NCBI GenBank assembly: GCA_016584305.1
Contig: JACEEZ010013998.1
Span: forward strand, 43,501 to 107,500
Length of the DNA: 64,000 bases
Reading direction: 5' to 3'
Origin: Chionoecetes opilio
Lineage: Eukaryota > Arthropoda > Malacostraca > Decapoda > Majidae
Part shown: piece after piece, positions 12,501 to 35,062 of the stretch
Position numbering within the stretch: the first letter of the stretch is position 1
How the letters are laid out: the number at the start of each line of letters is the position of its first letter
The notes under the pieces: generated by a model
The model's input: the letters and a program-made list of their open reading frames with translations, nothing else
What the model was told of the DNA's origin: nothing
The model's database searches: none
Made by a program: the position numbers and the translations under genes

Positions 12501-13440
12501 GCAAAGGGAAAAAAAAATCATTTTCACTTTCTATAGCATATGCAAATCGGGAAAAACAAATTTAAAAAAGCAATATTTGGGTGTTTTTTAGCGCAAATAT
12601 CACAAATTTAATGACCTTTAAGGGGGATTCGGGTTATGACGTTTTCCCCCCGGTCAAGGTATTTTTCAGTCAGATTAACGTTTTTTTAAACTTTTCCCCA
12701 AATTATCTTTCCATCCATGTATCTTGTCTTTGCACATGTCTTTACAATCCATGGACTTGTATATCTATTTATCTATCAAGATATTTAAGAATCTTTAGTC
12801 AGCAGACATCCTACAAGCAAGTTGAAGGACAGTTGGGCGTACACGGTTGCCCACGTATCATATTAGTTCGTAGTGACTTTGGCCTTGAAGCTGAGACGAA
12901 AAGGTACGTATGCCACCGCGACACACACACACAACCACACATTTAATGCGTTTTTTTCTGTTTATACATTTGGTGAGTGCACAATTGTGGAACTCACAGC
13001 ACAGATTCTAGCCAGTCATTATCAACAAGCGTATTATTTATTATACAGTAATACGTACCCTACAGTCCTACATAGCTGCCCGCGTAGTAGCTACCACACT
13101 GCTGAGAGCGGATGTTACGTAAGAAATATGAAAGAATCATAGGAATGAATGATATCAACAACTATCACTACCACTACTTTCACTACCACTAATATTACTA
13201 CTCCCATGCACTACTACTACTACAAACAACTGGAACCTATGCAATATAAGATAAACAAAACAGATAGACAGTAACCCTATTCATGAATAAATGAATACAG
13301 TATATGCATATCAACGAATATATCAACTCACTGATCAGTAGATTAACTATGTGACCTCAATCTCCGCATGTAGGGCGAAGGAAAGGAGGACACGAAAGAT
13401 AAACATCAAATTTTATCTTCTCATCTTGCCTGTTATAAGG
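12500..13440. other. No gene seen
   Basis: AT-rich, with a short CA run near 12920 and a CTA/CAC-rich patch near 13160-13225. No supported exon or RNA gene. Confidence 0.4.
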
Positions 13441-13790
13441 GAAAGGGGTCCATCAGGAGGCCTTCTGGGGTATTAACTACTCGGCGGCCAGGCAAGGGGG
13501 TTGCCCCCCTATTGCTGACACGGATCTGCACCCATTGCTGTAGCATCAGAGACCTCAGCAGTCTGGTTTCACGCCTGTTAAGTCAACAACGGACCATATC
13601 CTAGCGCTTCGTGTCCTGGTGGAACGCCGACGTGAGTTTGGACAAGAGATGCTTGCAGCCTAAGTTGATCTCAAGAAGGCGTTTGACTCAGTGCATCATG
13701 AGGCACTCTGGGACCTTCTGCGGCTTCGTGGGATTCCTGCTAGGAATGCTGTCATGTGCTGTCATGGAGGTCGAGAGTAAGTCACTAAAT
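13440..13790 (+). pseudogene. LINE (non-LTR retrotransposon) reverse transcriptase fragment
   Basis: Plus strand reads QQSGFTPVKSTTDHILALRV, then LVERRREFGQEMLAA, a TAA stop, and VDLKKAFDSVHHEALWDLLR. This is the conserved non-LTR RT segment with the palm motif (DLKKAFDSV). One in-frame stop replaces the usual Tyr, and no complete ORF surrounds it: a dead copy. Confidence 0.85.
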
Positions 13791-15160
13791 CTATTGTCAT
13801 GTTTTTGTCTTCCCTCAATACATAAGCAAAGACATGTAATTCCTGAGTTAATGCCAGACTAACATGGTACATTCTTTCCACATGCATATGTTTGGCCTGT
13901 GTTAGAATAAGGTGATCCATAGTGTAGTAATGGCCATGATCCCAGGTCCTCCTCCAGTAAAGCATTAATGCAGCAGCACTGACCCGTGCACTGTTGACCT
14001 TCATCCTTGTATGTTTCCCATCCATCTGGCAAATGTAGGGGGCTTTTTGAAGACCCCCATCCCGCCCCACCCTTACTTACCTTATAACCCCTCTTGTAGC
14101 CAAGAAGGGTCTCGGTTCGACTCAAACACCCCGAGAGCTTTCAGAAAAGACGCAAACAAGGAGAAGTCTCCATCAAAAATCAAGCCCAAATTTTTGCAAA
14201 GCTCGAGGTGTCATTCAGAAGGGAAAAAAAGCACGCCCACTTTGAGACCAATGGGCCCCTCGCCGACCCCAACCCGCGTGTGGATGGTACAAGGCGGGAC
14301 ACCCATCCAAAGGGCTCAAAGGGTTCCCTCTGATCCCTGACTCTGGCTATGTTGCTCTTGATATAAATTATTATTTTAGAAGACACTGGTGTATACACTT
14401 GGTTGCCTCAAATCTTAGGGCAAAGTGAGCTCAAGCAACCGAAAGTGATCAGCGAGTACAAATTTTCTCTCACCTGGCTTTTCCGCGCTTAAAATGATAC
14501 GCCCCCTTGGCCAACGATTCTTGCATGGTTTTTAGATAGTAATTTTAATGCTTTTGCTTCCCAATTTTTAGAAAAAATTTTTTTTGTTTAATTTTATGGG
14601 ACGAGTGTAAGGATCATTGGGTAGGAGTTAGATATTAAAAACATTTTTAAAATTTTGCCCAAAACACAACTTATCAAAAATATAATTAAACTGACATTAA
14701 GTAACATCTTATCTATAACGAAATTTTTTCCAACAAGATGCGCCTAAAACTTAAGATGCTCAGAACGCTTTTAGGCATAGAATAAAAGACCATAATACAC
14801 TTGCATGGCTGAGCAGATGACAGATCAGTTAATAGTGGGGATACATTTATGACTTAATGAATCTTTTTACTTTTTTTTCAAAGACTCTTTACTGTAGCAC
14901 AATTTACTTTTTTAAAATTGCACTTTTGAATGAATTGTTAATCTACTTCCTACTTGTCAAGGTTCTTTGGTTGTAGCTGGGGTGTGGGCCCCTTTTACAA
15001 AATCCAATAGATAATTGGGAAAACAAAAACCATTTCCCACATCACAAAAGATTTACCTTTTTTTATGTGCATCCAAATTTCAAAAATAAAAAAAAGTATT
15101 GAAAACAGCGAGTAATATATTTTACATTTTAAGGGGGGCCAAATTTCACCCTTTTTCCTT
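13790..15160. other. No gene seen
   Basis: AT-rich sequence with a more GC-rich patch at 14030-14340 holding short open frames on both strands. Nothing recognised. Confidence 0.35.
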
Positions 15161-15167
15161 TATGGGC

Positions 15168-15965
15168 CGTGCCCCAGTGTTCCCCCCAAAAAATGGCCGG
15201 GGGTGCTGTCCAAAGGAGGATAAATTTTATTCAGACTAAACCTTGGGCCACAACACACTACCCGTTGCCGGCTTTTTGGTCCATATTTTCCTGAGTTTCC
15301 CCCCGCTTCATACGTCAGGAACACAATGAACGGTGTGAAGGCTGCAGCAAAAAACCCGTAAAACAAAAAGCAGAAGTGTTATCCATCCCCAAAACGAGCC
15401 AGAAAAAACGTCACAAACAAAAAAAGACAGAAGGGTAAATTGTATTTCCTTTTTAGGATTTGACTTGGGTCCTGCAGGCCCTACACACATGACCAAACCC
15501 TTTAAAGCACACTAGCACAGTACTGCCCGGGCTGAAAATAGGAAACTTGTTTAGTGTTGGACTACGCTATGCAGTTTTTTAAAATGCCACTTGTATCACG
15601 GCATCTCACATTGTCATCCCTTGTTTACCAACAGAAAAATAATAAATAAACTTATCCCATGATTAAAAAGCGGCACATTCACCTTTTTAGGGGATTAAAT
15701 CAATATTTTGATCAAAAAATTATTTCTGTCCATAAAAAAAATTGTTTCAGGGGTAGTAAAATCTTTGTTTGAGTATTTGTAATTTTCTTCACAGGAAATG
15801 ACGCCCAAAAACATTCATGGCATTTCAGATTTTAAAAAGAAATATATTTAAATTAACATACTAATAAACACACAAAAAATGACATAACTATAGTCACCTT
15901 AGGCTAAGCTGATCTTGGAGACACGCCCCCTGCCTCCTCCCCACTTTCTACGGGGAGCTGATGAT
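15168..15965. repeat. Dispersed repeat X, uninterrupted copy
   Basis: Continuous copy of the repeat whose two halves lie at 4795-5335 and 12295-12500, same orientation. Family not recognised and no coding motif seen. Confidence 0.7.
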
Positions 15966-16628
15966 GCCTATAATGTTTGAATTTTTACAGATTATCGTAT
16001 CATCATCCTACCAAACAACCATCCTCAATAAAAAACAGGGCCCCTTATACAGGGCAGAGCCTCTTCATACATGGGTGTAGGGATAAAAATACCAAAGGAG
16101 TTGGTACAGGTCATCTTAAAAAAAAAAAAAAAAATTTGCTATAATATGGTATTGGTGGAGTGTACGGTAGGCAGGATGTGGCAGGCGAGGAGAGAGAAGG
16201 CTGGATGAGGAGGCGAACCAAACATACGTACGAACATTACGAGTGCACCAATCATCTGCCCCGTAGAAAGGGGGCGTGGCCTCTAGATCAGGTTAGCCTA
16301 CAGCGACTAGTGAGTAAACTAATATATAAATATAAACTTTATATTTGAAATTCATCTTAGCTTTAACATTCAAATAATGACTTTGAAGATACACATCAAT
16401 GCTCCTAAATGCTTCCCTCAACCTCGTTGTTTTTCAGGCTTATACACCGTGTAGTGCACGCTCACTGCTCACAAATACATAAATGCTGATTCACTTCTTA
16501 CCTTAAAACAAGAAAATACAACCATCTGCAACAGCCACTTTCAATGCTTTTCTTCGTGATCATGACTAACCCTTACACACCAGACACACAGGATGGATGA
16601 TTAATGCACACACGGAGGCAAGATAGGC

Positions 16629-16840
16629 TTAACCCCTTCAGACCCAGAACGTAATTTCTATTGTAATATAACTGCCATTAGACAATTTTTAGTGTATATA
16701 AGTAATGTTTTATAGATCTGACCTGTGTAGTATCCTTGTCGACGAACTAATTTGGTATATTCAGTTACTTATCGTAATTTTATGGCTAACAACAGACAAT
16801 TTTATATGGCAAATGAAAGATCTGGTCCTCAAGGGGTTAA
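16629..16840 (+). mobile_element. TTAA-flanked MITE (piggyBac-like ends), copy 1
   Basis: Begins TTAACCCCTTCAGACCCAG and ends CTCAAGGGGTTAA. The family consensus is TTAACCCCTTGAG ... TGAAGGGGTTAA, with inverted CCCCTT ends next to TTAA, about 210 bp, noncoding. TTAA targets with CCC termini are typical of piggyBac-type transposition; the assignment is by analogy. Confidence 0.75.
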
Positions 16841-17238
16841 AAACTCTCATAATAAAATTTAAAAATGTCATGTTACTGAGAATGCACTAGCTTAACATAC
16901 TAATAGGAATTATAGGCCACACAATCAAACATAATGGACATTGCAAGAAAGGTGTTCTTTATACATCACTACCTCACTAGGAAGAAGTTATACTGAAAAA
17001 ATAATAATTGATTGTGATAAGTTATGATAAACTGAAGCTAGTGATTATATAGTGGCTGAGAATTAAGTGCATTAAACATTATGACCAGACTATTAGAACT
17101 ACTTTATCAATGTGACCAGCTTTAAATGTCGGAGCAAAACAATGAACTCATTCCTGTAGTTCTGTCGTTCACAAACCTACAAAATATCTTGACAAAATAT
17201 CTTTCTTAATCACCGAGAAAAAATTAAGACATTTCCAC

Positions 17239-17469
17239 TACAGTATTCCCTCAATTATACAATTTTTCCTTTTTAGTACCCTATTCTTTTTCTACGAAGG
17301 CTCTCGCTCGCTTTTACGATCGCACGAGTGATCCGTGATGTTTTCTAAGCAGCCTGCAAGCTCTAGGGCCTCAGATGCAAGCCCAAGAGAGCCAGTTTGC
17401 CTATACAATGGCTGGCTATATGACTGGGTTTACAGTAACATAACCGTCGTATAACAAGGGAATATTGTA
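17239..17469. mobile_element. TA-flanked MITE with about 25-bp inverted ends
   Basis: Left end TACAGTATTCCCTCAATTATAC pairs with right end GTATAACAAGGGAATATTGTA. The flanking TA and the ends look Tc1/mariner/pogo-like. No transposase inside. Confidence 0.65.
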
Positions 17470-20400
17470 TTCTTATTTTCTAAAGTTTTGATCCTATTCC
17501 ATAATCTTGCTGTTATATTTTCTCATTTCTGACGTATCCCTTTAACTTAACGGCAAAAAGAAGGCACACATGATTGAGTCATCTCGTGAATGATACAAAA
17601 AGAAGGGAGGAGATACAATCCCTTCAGACAATACAAAATCTAAGGATAAAAACTCAAGCCAGTTTCTGGTCTTGTGACACTGGTCTTTGGTTCCACCAAA
17701 CATCTCTTAGTTTACTGGTACATCTTATATAGAGAGGCAGTGTTTTCATAGAGCTTCACAGCTAAAAAATAATCACTTTTTTTCAAACTCATTCAGAACA
17801 CAAGTTAATGAAAATTCAGATAATTAAGATTAGCATAACACTTAAACCACATAGATATGGATTCATCAAATATGTAAATATTAAACACAAAATATTACTC
17901 TACCTAGTGAGTCTACTATGTACATAACTTACTACAGTTGTATTTCAAATACCAAATCATCTTGGTGAGACGTTTGTTAATTTCTAGGAAATAGGTAATT
18001 CAGAAGAAAAAAAGTTATCAAATAATTCATGCGATCTGGGTAAGCGACAACCTGTACCAGCTCTGCCAGCGTCACGAGAGTGCTGCCTCCCTCACCAGGC
18101 AGCTGCTGAGTCGGTGGCATGACTCACTAACGCGGGGCTGCGGGCAGAGCACTCTGCCCCCGGCCTACCGGGTCCCCTGCAGGCCATATGAGTAATGAAT
18201 GTTGTTAAGTAATCATTTGTTGTTCATCTGGTTTTCTAGTTCATGACATGATAAAGGACAGGCCACAAGGTGGTGGCTTCCCTCTCCCTCTGATAAACAA
18301 TGCGTCGCAGGGCAGGGGCCCGGCGGTGCCAGATACACATCATCATACACAGTGGCTGTGTGACTGGAAGATTATTTACTCTTCAAAACCAATTCTTCAA
18401 CTACAACTTCTGCCTCTCTAACAACAGTACTGTTGCCTGGGTCTTGCTACAGCAATATCTGCAGCAACATTAACTGTCTTCTTAGCTATATGCCATTAGC
18501 AATCATTAAGTATTATCAATCCTTTCAAATTTACATAAACTTCTAAAACTCGATGCTATGTATGTTTTTTGCCATTCTTCCTTCTGTTCATTGATATTTT
18601 CTAATCATATACAGTGATAACCAGATTCACACACTAGTGCAATTGCCCTGCAGTCCTTCACTCGGGCCCCATTCCTAAGCCTTCCCTTCTGGGTTGCCGT
18701 GACATGGCACCGGCAGGCAGGCGCCTCAGCACACTCATTGCACCACATTCATCTCTCCTCACTGAAGACATAATAACTTTGAGAAATAACCCTCGGCTCC
18801 TGCAGCATCAACAAGACTGTGAAGAGGACATGAAGAGTGCAGGACAAGGGGCACCGTAAGGCTACAAAAACCATGAGTCTCACTGAAGCCTCTTCATACA
18901 TGGCCACAATACAAAACTTGTGGTTAAAAGGACACATCTACACAAATGTTATTAAATGAACTGGCTTTACTTGCCTCATTCCAGTCTATTGGAGCAACAC
19001 ATCACACACCGTTTGCTTCCTAATCCTACAGGAGCTCGTCTCAGGAAGGAAAACTTGTGACCTTGGTTAGATCTTTCACATGAAAGTACAAGACTACATA
19101 AATATTGAAGAAATGATAACCAAGCTTTGGGATCACCAGCCCCCTGTCTTGAAATAAAGGGTTGGCCTCACCAAGTTCTGGTATTTTAAGAAGTCAGTTA
19201 AAAATTATGTACACATATACATATCATCTACTAAAAATATATTAACACACCACATAATCCAAGGCTCTGTTGTTGGTTTAACATGGTGGTACAAAAAGTA
19301 GCATCTCTACAAGCTTTACATTGTTCATGTCTAATTACTATTTTATGCACCATTCTGAACAGCAATATTCCACAATTTAGTGGCACCCCGTGTCTCATCA
19401 CAGCTGCCGGCCTGCCACACCACAGCCTTCCCCGCCGTCACCGTGATGCCCGGGCCTGTTGTCCCGTCACACCCGCCCGGGCACCATCGTTGTGACAGGG
19501 AAGGGAGTGCAGTGTGAGGACATCAGCCGTCATCAGACAAGTGGTTACAATTAATTCTGAAACAAAACTATTTTGAAAAAAAAGAACTACATATGTATTG
19601 TAAAAGTAAACAAAAAGGACGTCCGAGGGACAGTGCAAAGAAATCTGCAGTTGGCGATCCATTGCCTTTCAGAAATCATGCAAGTGCATGCTGCTAAAAT
19701 CACCAAATGATAGCAGAAGCTGCATACATTTCAATGTCAAATTAACTGCTCTGTTGATAACTCGTACTAACAGAAAAAAATATGTAAAGACCTTCAGCAT
19801 TATTTGTGAAAAATCTTATCCAACTGATAGAAAAGAAAAGAAAAAATAATTGTTTGTTACATTAAACTAGAAATCAAATAGATTCTAAATAATTCTGCAA
19901 AACCTGCTAAATGTAATTTTCCAAACATTCAGATAAGATGAACATGACAAAAAACTGACCTGTCTCACCTGCAGATGTAAACCTTCAACCCTTCAAGTTC
20001 CCTCTGCAATAGTCTCCACTTTAGTTCAATATTTCCCCTTGTTAACTTCTAGTCTTCCCATAAGGCTCCATCTTAGCAGAGTAATGTTAAGCCACTGATG
20101 GAAAAGTTTAGGGCATATGCAATAACTGAATGATTGCCACAACAAGTAACACAACCCGTCATGGCCTGGTGTCTTCTTCCCATGCCCCCCTGACTCATGC
20201 TCTCCAAAGGAACCATCACAACGGTACATTTCACAAATCACCATTTCAGCACATATTTCCCGACATGTCCAGGAAAACCTCTGTAGTCATTCTAGTAAAG
20301 AGTCTGCCTTTCATCAAACCCTGAGACAGACTGTTTGACCAAAATTACATAAATTTCTACAAGTTGTCTGACAGCATTGCCGGAAATCAAATACCGTGTC

Positions 20401-21185
20401 CTAGTCACTTTCTGTCCCTTGCTCAACATTTCAATCACTGATGACTGATGGGCAGCAATACAGTGGCTTGAGCAATGCAGGGAAGGCTAGGTACAGCACA
20501 CGTGACAGAGAGATGGTATTTGACTCCTGGCAGAGACATTACCTGTGTGATGAGAACTGTAAGCTCTGCACCTTGGCAATCAGAGAAGCGGGTTAGTTGG
20601 CCAGCCAGAGCGGAAGAGCATGCACAGATCACTAGTGACAGCTACAAGACGAGTGAAAAGCCCATACGAAGTGCGGAAATCAGAGGTGTTAGTAATACAC
20701 GGCGTTCACAGTTCCAGCGAGGGTGTTTATTGTATACAACAAAGTAGTTTACAGACTGTACTCGGTCACTAAGATACACTCACCAATATTGCCACATGCT
20801 CCCACTACACAAAGGTGCTCCTTGTGATGACTCGGGTGAAAATTTGCTTTTGGTCATGCTCTGAATTTCTTCAATGGCACTACATTCACCCTTCGCCCTT
20901 ACGAGGGAACATGCACACCGTCTCATCCATAACTTTCTTCCCTTTTATCACCTTCCCACAACCTTGCAAACATTACTTAAAGGCAAATCTGACACAAAAA
21001 TGAGGATTATTCATAGTGCCATTGAATTATTTCTTCACAAAATGAAGCCAAAGACAGCTTTCATTGAAATGAAATTATTAAGTAAGGTACAAAAACTTTG
21101 CCACACTGTATGTACATATGTGTATGAATGTGAAATTTATGTATAGTTAAGTTACAACGCCATCAAAGGAAAGACTAGGAAGTGT
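17470..21185. other. No gene seen; clean AT-rich sequence
   Basis: Unlike 1-16 kb there are few homopolymer runs and few repeats. A GC-rich patch at 18040-18330 and another at 18640-18870 have no exon I can support. It could include long 3' UTR of the upstream minus-strand gene; that is a guess. Confidence 0.35.
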
Positions 21186-21186
21186 A

Positions 21187-21411
21187 CACGTAGACCGTGT
21201 TTAACGCTTACTTTACAAAAATTTCGAAATATTCCATCAAGTTTTGAAGTCAATCTTTTTTTACCAAAATTCGCTTAACGCACAAAACTGTTGTAATATT
21301 GTAAAGAATTGATGGAAAAATCAACGGGAACACAAGATTCGCTTGACGCTTTTTTCGCTCAACGCACAATTTTCTAGGAACGTAACTCTTGCGTTAAACG
21401 TGGCCTACGTG
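21187..21411. mobile_element. MITE with about 20-bp inverted ends
   Basis: CACGTAGACCGTGTTTAACGC at the left pairs with GCGTTAAACGTGGCCTACGTG at the right. The interior has TTCGCTTAACGCAC and TTCGCTCAACGCAC, as in pogo/Tigger-like MITEs. No coding content. Confidence 0.6.
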
Positions 21412-22817
21412 CATGTCAAATTGACTGAACCACTAACGTATAATGTTTTTTCTTGAGTGAGATACATTCCTTAAAACATGATACAGATGATTAGTTTTAG
21501 CCAGCATATTAGCACAGCAATAATATTGATTAGTTCTGGTGATTGTTCTGTCTGGCGGATTGTTACTGTACAGTGATTTACGAGTGCCACAAACCACACC
21601 GTGATACATGCTCTCACCCGCAAATGGGAACAAGATACATTACTCAATCTTTTACACCTTGAATTCTTTTACACAAGTGTTTATATACATACACAAACCA
21701 CATGCACTCTGCCAGGTTCTGGAAATAACACCGATGAGACCAATTTTAGAGTTTTGTGGGACTCTGCACAATCTACAAAGTTTCTGCCAAAACACATAAG
21801 GTGCTACCGTCCCAAAAGTCTGCCACACAACGTCACTCCCCAAGTGCTGCATTCAATCTAAGTACAACATGAGGGACTTGGAAATGCACCATCACGTCAG
21901 TGCATTGCCTCGATAAAAATGTCTGTGATGGCCGATTAAGACTAACCGAGCCTAAATTATTGCAGGCTCAAAAACTGAAGGCTGTCTAGGAAACAACAAC
22001 CAACTCCCGTCTATAGACAAGAAAGCCGTCTGATCAACAACCGACTCCGTCTATAGACATCATAATATTAATTACCGTTATTCTACGACAAGTGGAAAAG
22101 ACTAAGTGGAGAATATTCCTCAGATGCTGAGAGATCTATGCTAGTGACTCATGTTGCATTGCATAAACATGTTGCCAAATTAGGGAAACTGCAATAGTAG
22201 GGTTAAGAGTCTGCCCGTCACCTCCAAAGATGAATGAGCAGAATGTGTACCGATTTTCTGACTAGATATCATAAGACAAATCTAATAGTAGAATGGTCAA
22301 GGAAGTCTTTAGAGATTTGTACATGTTATGGAGAAACATGACACACAGAACTACGTATATTTGTTACCACACAAAACTGTGCACGACCTTACACCCAACT
22401 GGCTACAGGTAGAGAAGGAGAGGGGGAAGGGGGGGGACAGGTAATGGCTAAACCCAGACAACTAGAAATGACTAGAGTAACAAGCTAGTAAACATTGCAC
22501 CATTTCTCATCCAATTCCCCACCAGAAGACACAACTCAAGGCACAAAGCAACAAATGAAAACTGGATTCCACGAGCCATTGATCACAGAGTGTACGAGGC
22601 GGCCCTAACATCGTGTCATCAGTGAGGAATCACAATGAAGCAGTGAGGATGCAGCAGAGAAGCAAGGAGCATGGCTGGAAGCATTCTAGTCTGACTGTAT
22701 TCTGTTCATTGTCAGCTAAACCTCGTCTATCCCATCTTAGAAGTGAGTTTTTCATGAGCAGAGATGAGACCCCAATAAACTAGCTTCTCTCAGACCCCCA
22801 ATATCCTAGCTAATATC

Positions 22818-22823
22818 TTTATT
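22818..22823 (-). terminator. Possible EPT1/SELENOI polyadenylation signal AATAAA
   Basis: The first AATAAA on the minus strand downstream of the EPT1 stop, about 470 nt past TAA. A 3' UTR of that length would be ordinary. Whether it is the main site is unknown, because the AT-rich sequence to 16.4 kb could also be transcribed. Confidence 0.35.
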
Positions 22824-23294
22824 GTCTTGTTCATCATGTATTTTGTACCACATTGAAAACTTACCTCAAAGTACCATCCTACAGGTGGCCTCAAGCTAGT
22901 GTCCATCACTCACTAGATCTGACGGTGGGATTTTGTTTATATCAATCCTGTTAGAAAAGATATCGCTAAGCGGTGAAAATTTGTCCTTATAGCCTATTGA
23001 GACAAGTTGTTCTAGATATTGAGCAGGTAATCAATTCTTAAGTTAATTCAAAGCCTAATTCGTTTTAAATACTTTGAGAATTTACCATATTGAAAGCCTT
23101 ATAAAGAACAACCCTAAGTATGAGTTTTGTTAACTAGTCTAGTGTGAGCCCCTGTAAACTACACTGATATGTATAATTGTGGGCCACATTTCTTTTTAAC
23201 TACTGTACTTTTAAATAGAACCATCAACAGTTTGCAGTCAAATACATTGAAACATAATCTCCCATGATTTCAAAGGCAGCCACCTGCAGAACCC

Positions 23295-32828
<9,534 letters not shown>

Positions 32829-32971
32829 TGCGTCCTCTTCCCGTCCACTGAGACACTCGGGAAACAAGAATAAAGTCACTAGGACCACCGCATGACTGCC
32901 TGGCTGCCGCGCCCTCCCGCTGCCTTCTCGCCAATACCTCGAACCTGAGCTCGAGTTGGGAGTCACGCCAT

Positions 32972-33270
32972 GTTGTTGTTGTTGTTAAAGGGCAAAGTTA
33001 AAGGGCAGTTGTTGTTGTTGTTGTTGTTGTTAAAGGGATGTTGTTGTTGTTGTTGTTGTTGTTAAAGGGCTGTTGTTGTTGGTGGTGGTGGTGTTGTTAA
33101 AGGTCAGAAGTTAAAGGGCAGTTGTTGTTGTTGTTAAAAGGTAGTCGAAGTTTAAAGGGCAGTTGTTGTAGTTAAAGGGCAGAAGTTAAAGGGCAGTTGT
33201 TGTTGTTCTTCTTCTTAAAGGGCAGAAGTTAAAGGGCTGTTGTTAAAGGGCAGTTGTTGTTGTTGTTGTC
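32972..33270. repeat. (TTG)n with interspersed TTAAAGGGCAG
   Basis: Runs of TTG alternating with GTTAAAGGGCAG-like spacers, immediately 5' of the first EPT1 coding exon on the sense (minus) strand. Confidence 0.9.
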
Positions 33271-33401
33271 GTTTACATGTCCCATTATTGAAGGGAAAAG
33301 GTTGGCATGGACATCGGGAACTCCTGTAAATAATAAAAGGATAAACAATATTAATCAGCAAGCACAATATAATCTCATCAGTTTTTTGTCTCTTTACACA
33401 G

Positions 33402-34290
33402 ATCTATAAGTGTCTTGCACGTGACGTCACAGCCCTTGTTGTGGCTGCGACAGGCGCGGGAGATGCGAGCTGGAGGCCCAACAAACTCCACTTGCCGCCC
33501 GTGTTTGCCAGCTTATGGTAATTTTCCCCTACCAAATATATGTTTATCAGTATAAAAGATATACTGTTATCTTCGGAAATGCTTCTTCTATAATATTATC
33601 AAATAAAAATCCGTAAAACACTCTGAAGAAAGGCCATTATGAGACTCAAGAAATATGCATGAACTTAATATTCACCAACTCCAGCTCCCATTTAATATTT
33701 TGCGAGTAAACTTTTTACAGGGACAATATCAATAGAAGCAGAATTTCATTAGCTTTCCATTGATATTTTTCGTTTTCTGATAAATAAATTAGAACCATGC
33801 ATAAATTAGCGTTAACTAAATAAATAACATCATGAAATCGGGTAATTTTTACCGATTGATGAGGTTATTTATTTAGTTAACGCTAATTTATACATGGTTC
33901 TAATTCATTTATCAGAAAACAAAATATATCAATGGAAAGCTAATGAAATTCCGCTTCTATTGATATTCTCCATGTAAAATGTTTTCGAGCAAAATATTAA
34001 ATGGGAGCTGGCGTTGGTGAATATTAAGTTCATGCATATTTCTTGAGTCTCATAATGGCCTTTCTTTAGTGTGTTTTACGGTTTTTTATTTGATAATATT
34101 ATAGAACAAACATTTCCGAAGACAACAGTATATCTTTTATACTGATAAACATATATCTGGTAGGGGAAAATGACCATAAGCTGGCAAACACGGGCGGCAA
34201 GTGGAGTTTGTTGGTCCTCCAGCTCGCTCCGACGGGCGGTATTTGGCTTGAAGACGCTAGGTCGTGACGTCAGTGCAAGACACCTATAGC
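33402..34290. repeat. Large palindrome / foldback element, about 430-bp arms
   Basis: Arms are near-identical inverted copies: the left begins CTATAAGTGTCTTGCAC and the right ends GTGCAAGACACCTATAG; the centre is near 33845 (CGGGTAATTTTTACCG). Only scattered mismatches separate the arms. No ORF of note. Confidence 0.88.
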
Positions 34291-34812
34291 GCACCATCCA
34301 ATCTCTTCCTGTCATTTTTTAAAGCACCTCATTCATTTCACATCCCATTTAAGACAGAATCACTTGCATCCATCATCTCCATTCGATCTGTTCGTGTTAT
34401 AATGCACGCATTTTCGTGTTGATAACCAATAATCTTGCTGTTGATACCGTTTACATCGGTGTGTTATCTTCTCATCTTCATCACAACCTCCTCACTCAAC
34501 CTTAAATACAGCAAAGGATGGTGTAGTAGCGTTCATTACTCTCCCCCTCTCCTGTATGTGCTGTATCATGCCGCCTATTTCAATGACGCAAGCTATATAA
34601 TACCAGCGAGTTTACATAATCCGAGGTGACGCAAATTACCAAATGACTTGCAAACTTCCTCAGTGCAACCAAGGCCATTAATTAGATTTAGCTACTTGCG
34701 TGTGTGTGTCGACCTCCTTTTATATACTGTTCACCGGATTGAGTAAAGTTTGTAATGTACCGAATCGATAAGAACATAAGGAAGCTACAAGAAGCCATGA
34801 GACCTACCGTAG

Positions 34813-35062
34813 ATAACACTATAGTCGCCAGTCACTTGCCACTGCACCAATGTCGCCAGGCGCCATATATTACGAATTTTAGCATCACTACAGACTTTTA
34901 TGTGCCACTGAAGACGCATGCACAGTAGTTTATATTATGTACATCACACTACATGTCTTCAGTGGCACATAATAAGTCTGTAGTGATGCTAAAATTCGTA
35001 ATATATTGTGCCTGGCGACATTAGTGCAGTGGCAAGTGACTGGAAACTATATGTGTTATCTA
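34813..35062. mobile_element. Foldback MITE, about 105-bp arms
   Basis: TTACGAATTTTAGCATCACT pairs with AGTGATGCTAAAATTCGTAA around a 40-nt loop; outer ends GATAACAC/GTGTTAT. It is flanked on both sides by AGCTACAAGAAGCC and GAGACCTAC, part of the ACATAAGAA repeat. Confidence 0.8.

Noticed and set aside
22790..22840. SECIS element for EPT1
   Set aside because: ATGA and a loop starting with AA exist, but the helix between them and the following TGAG holds only about five continuous pairs.
32829..32966. Upstream in-frame start extending EPT1 by 46 residues
   Set aside because: The family alignment begins at MAAQKY; the extension has no similarity and the downstream ATG has a better context.
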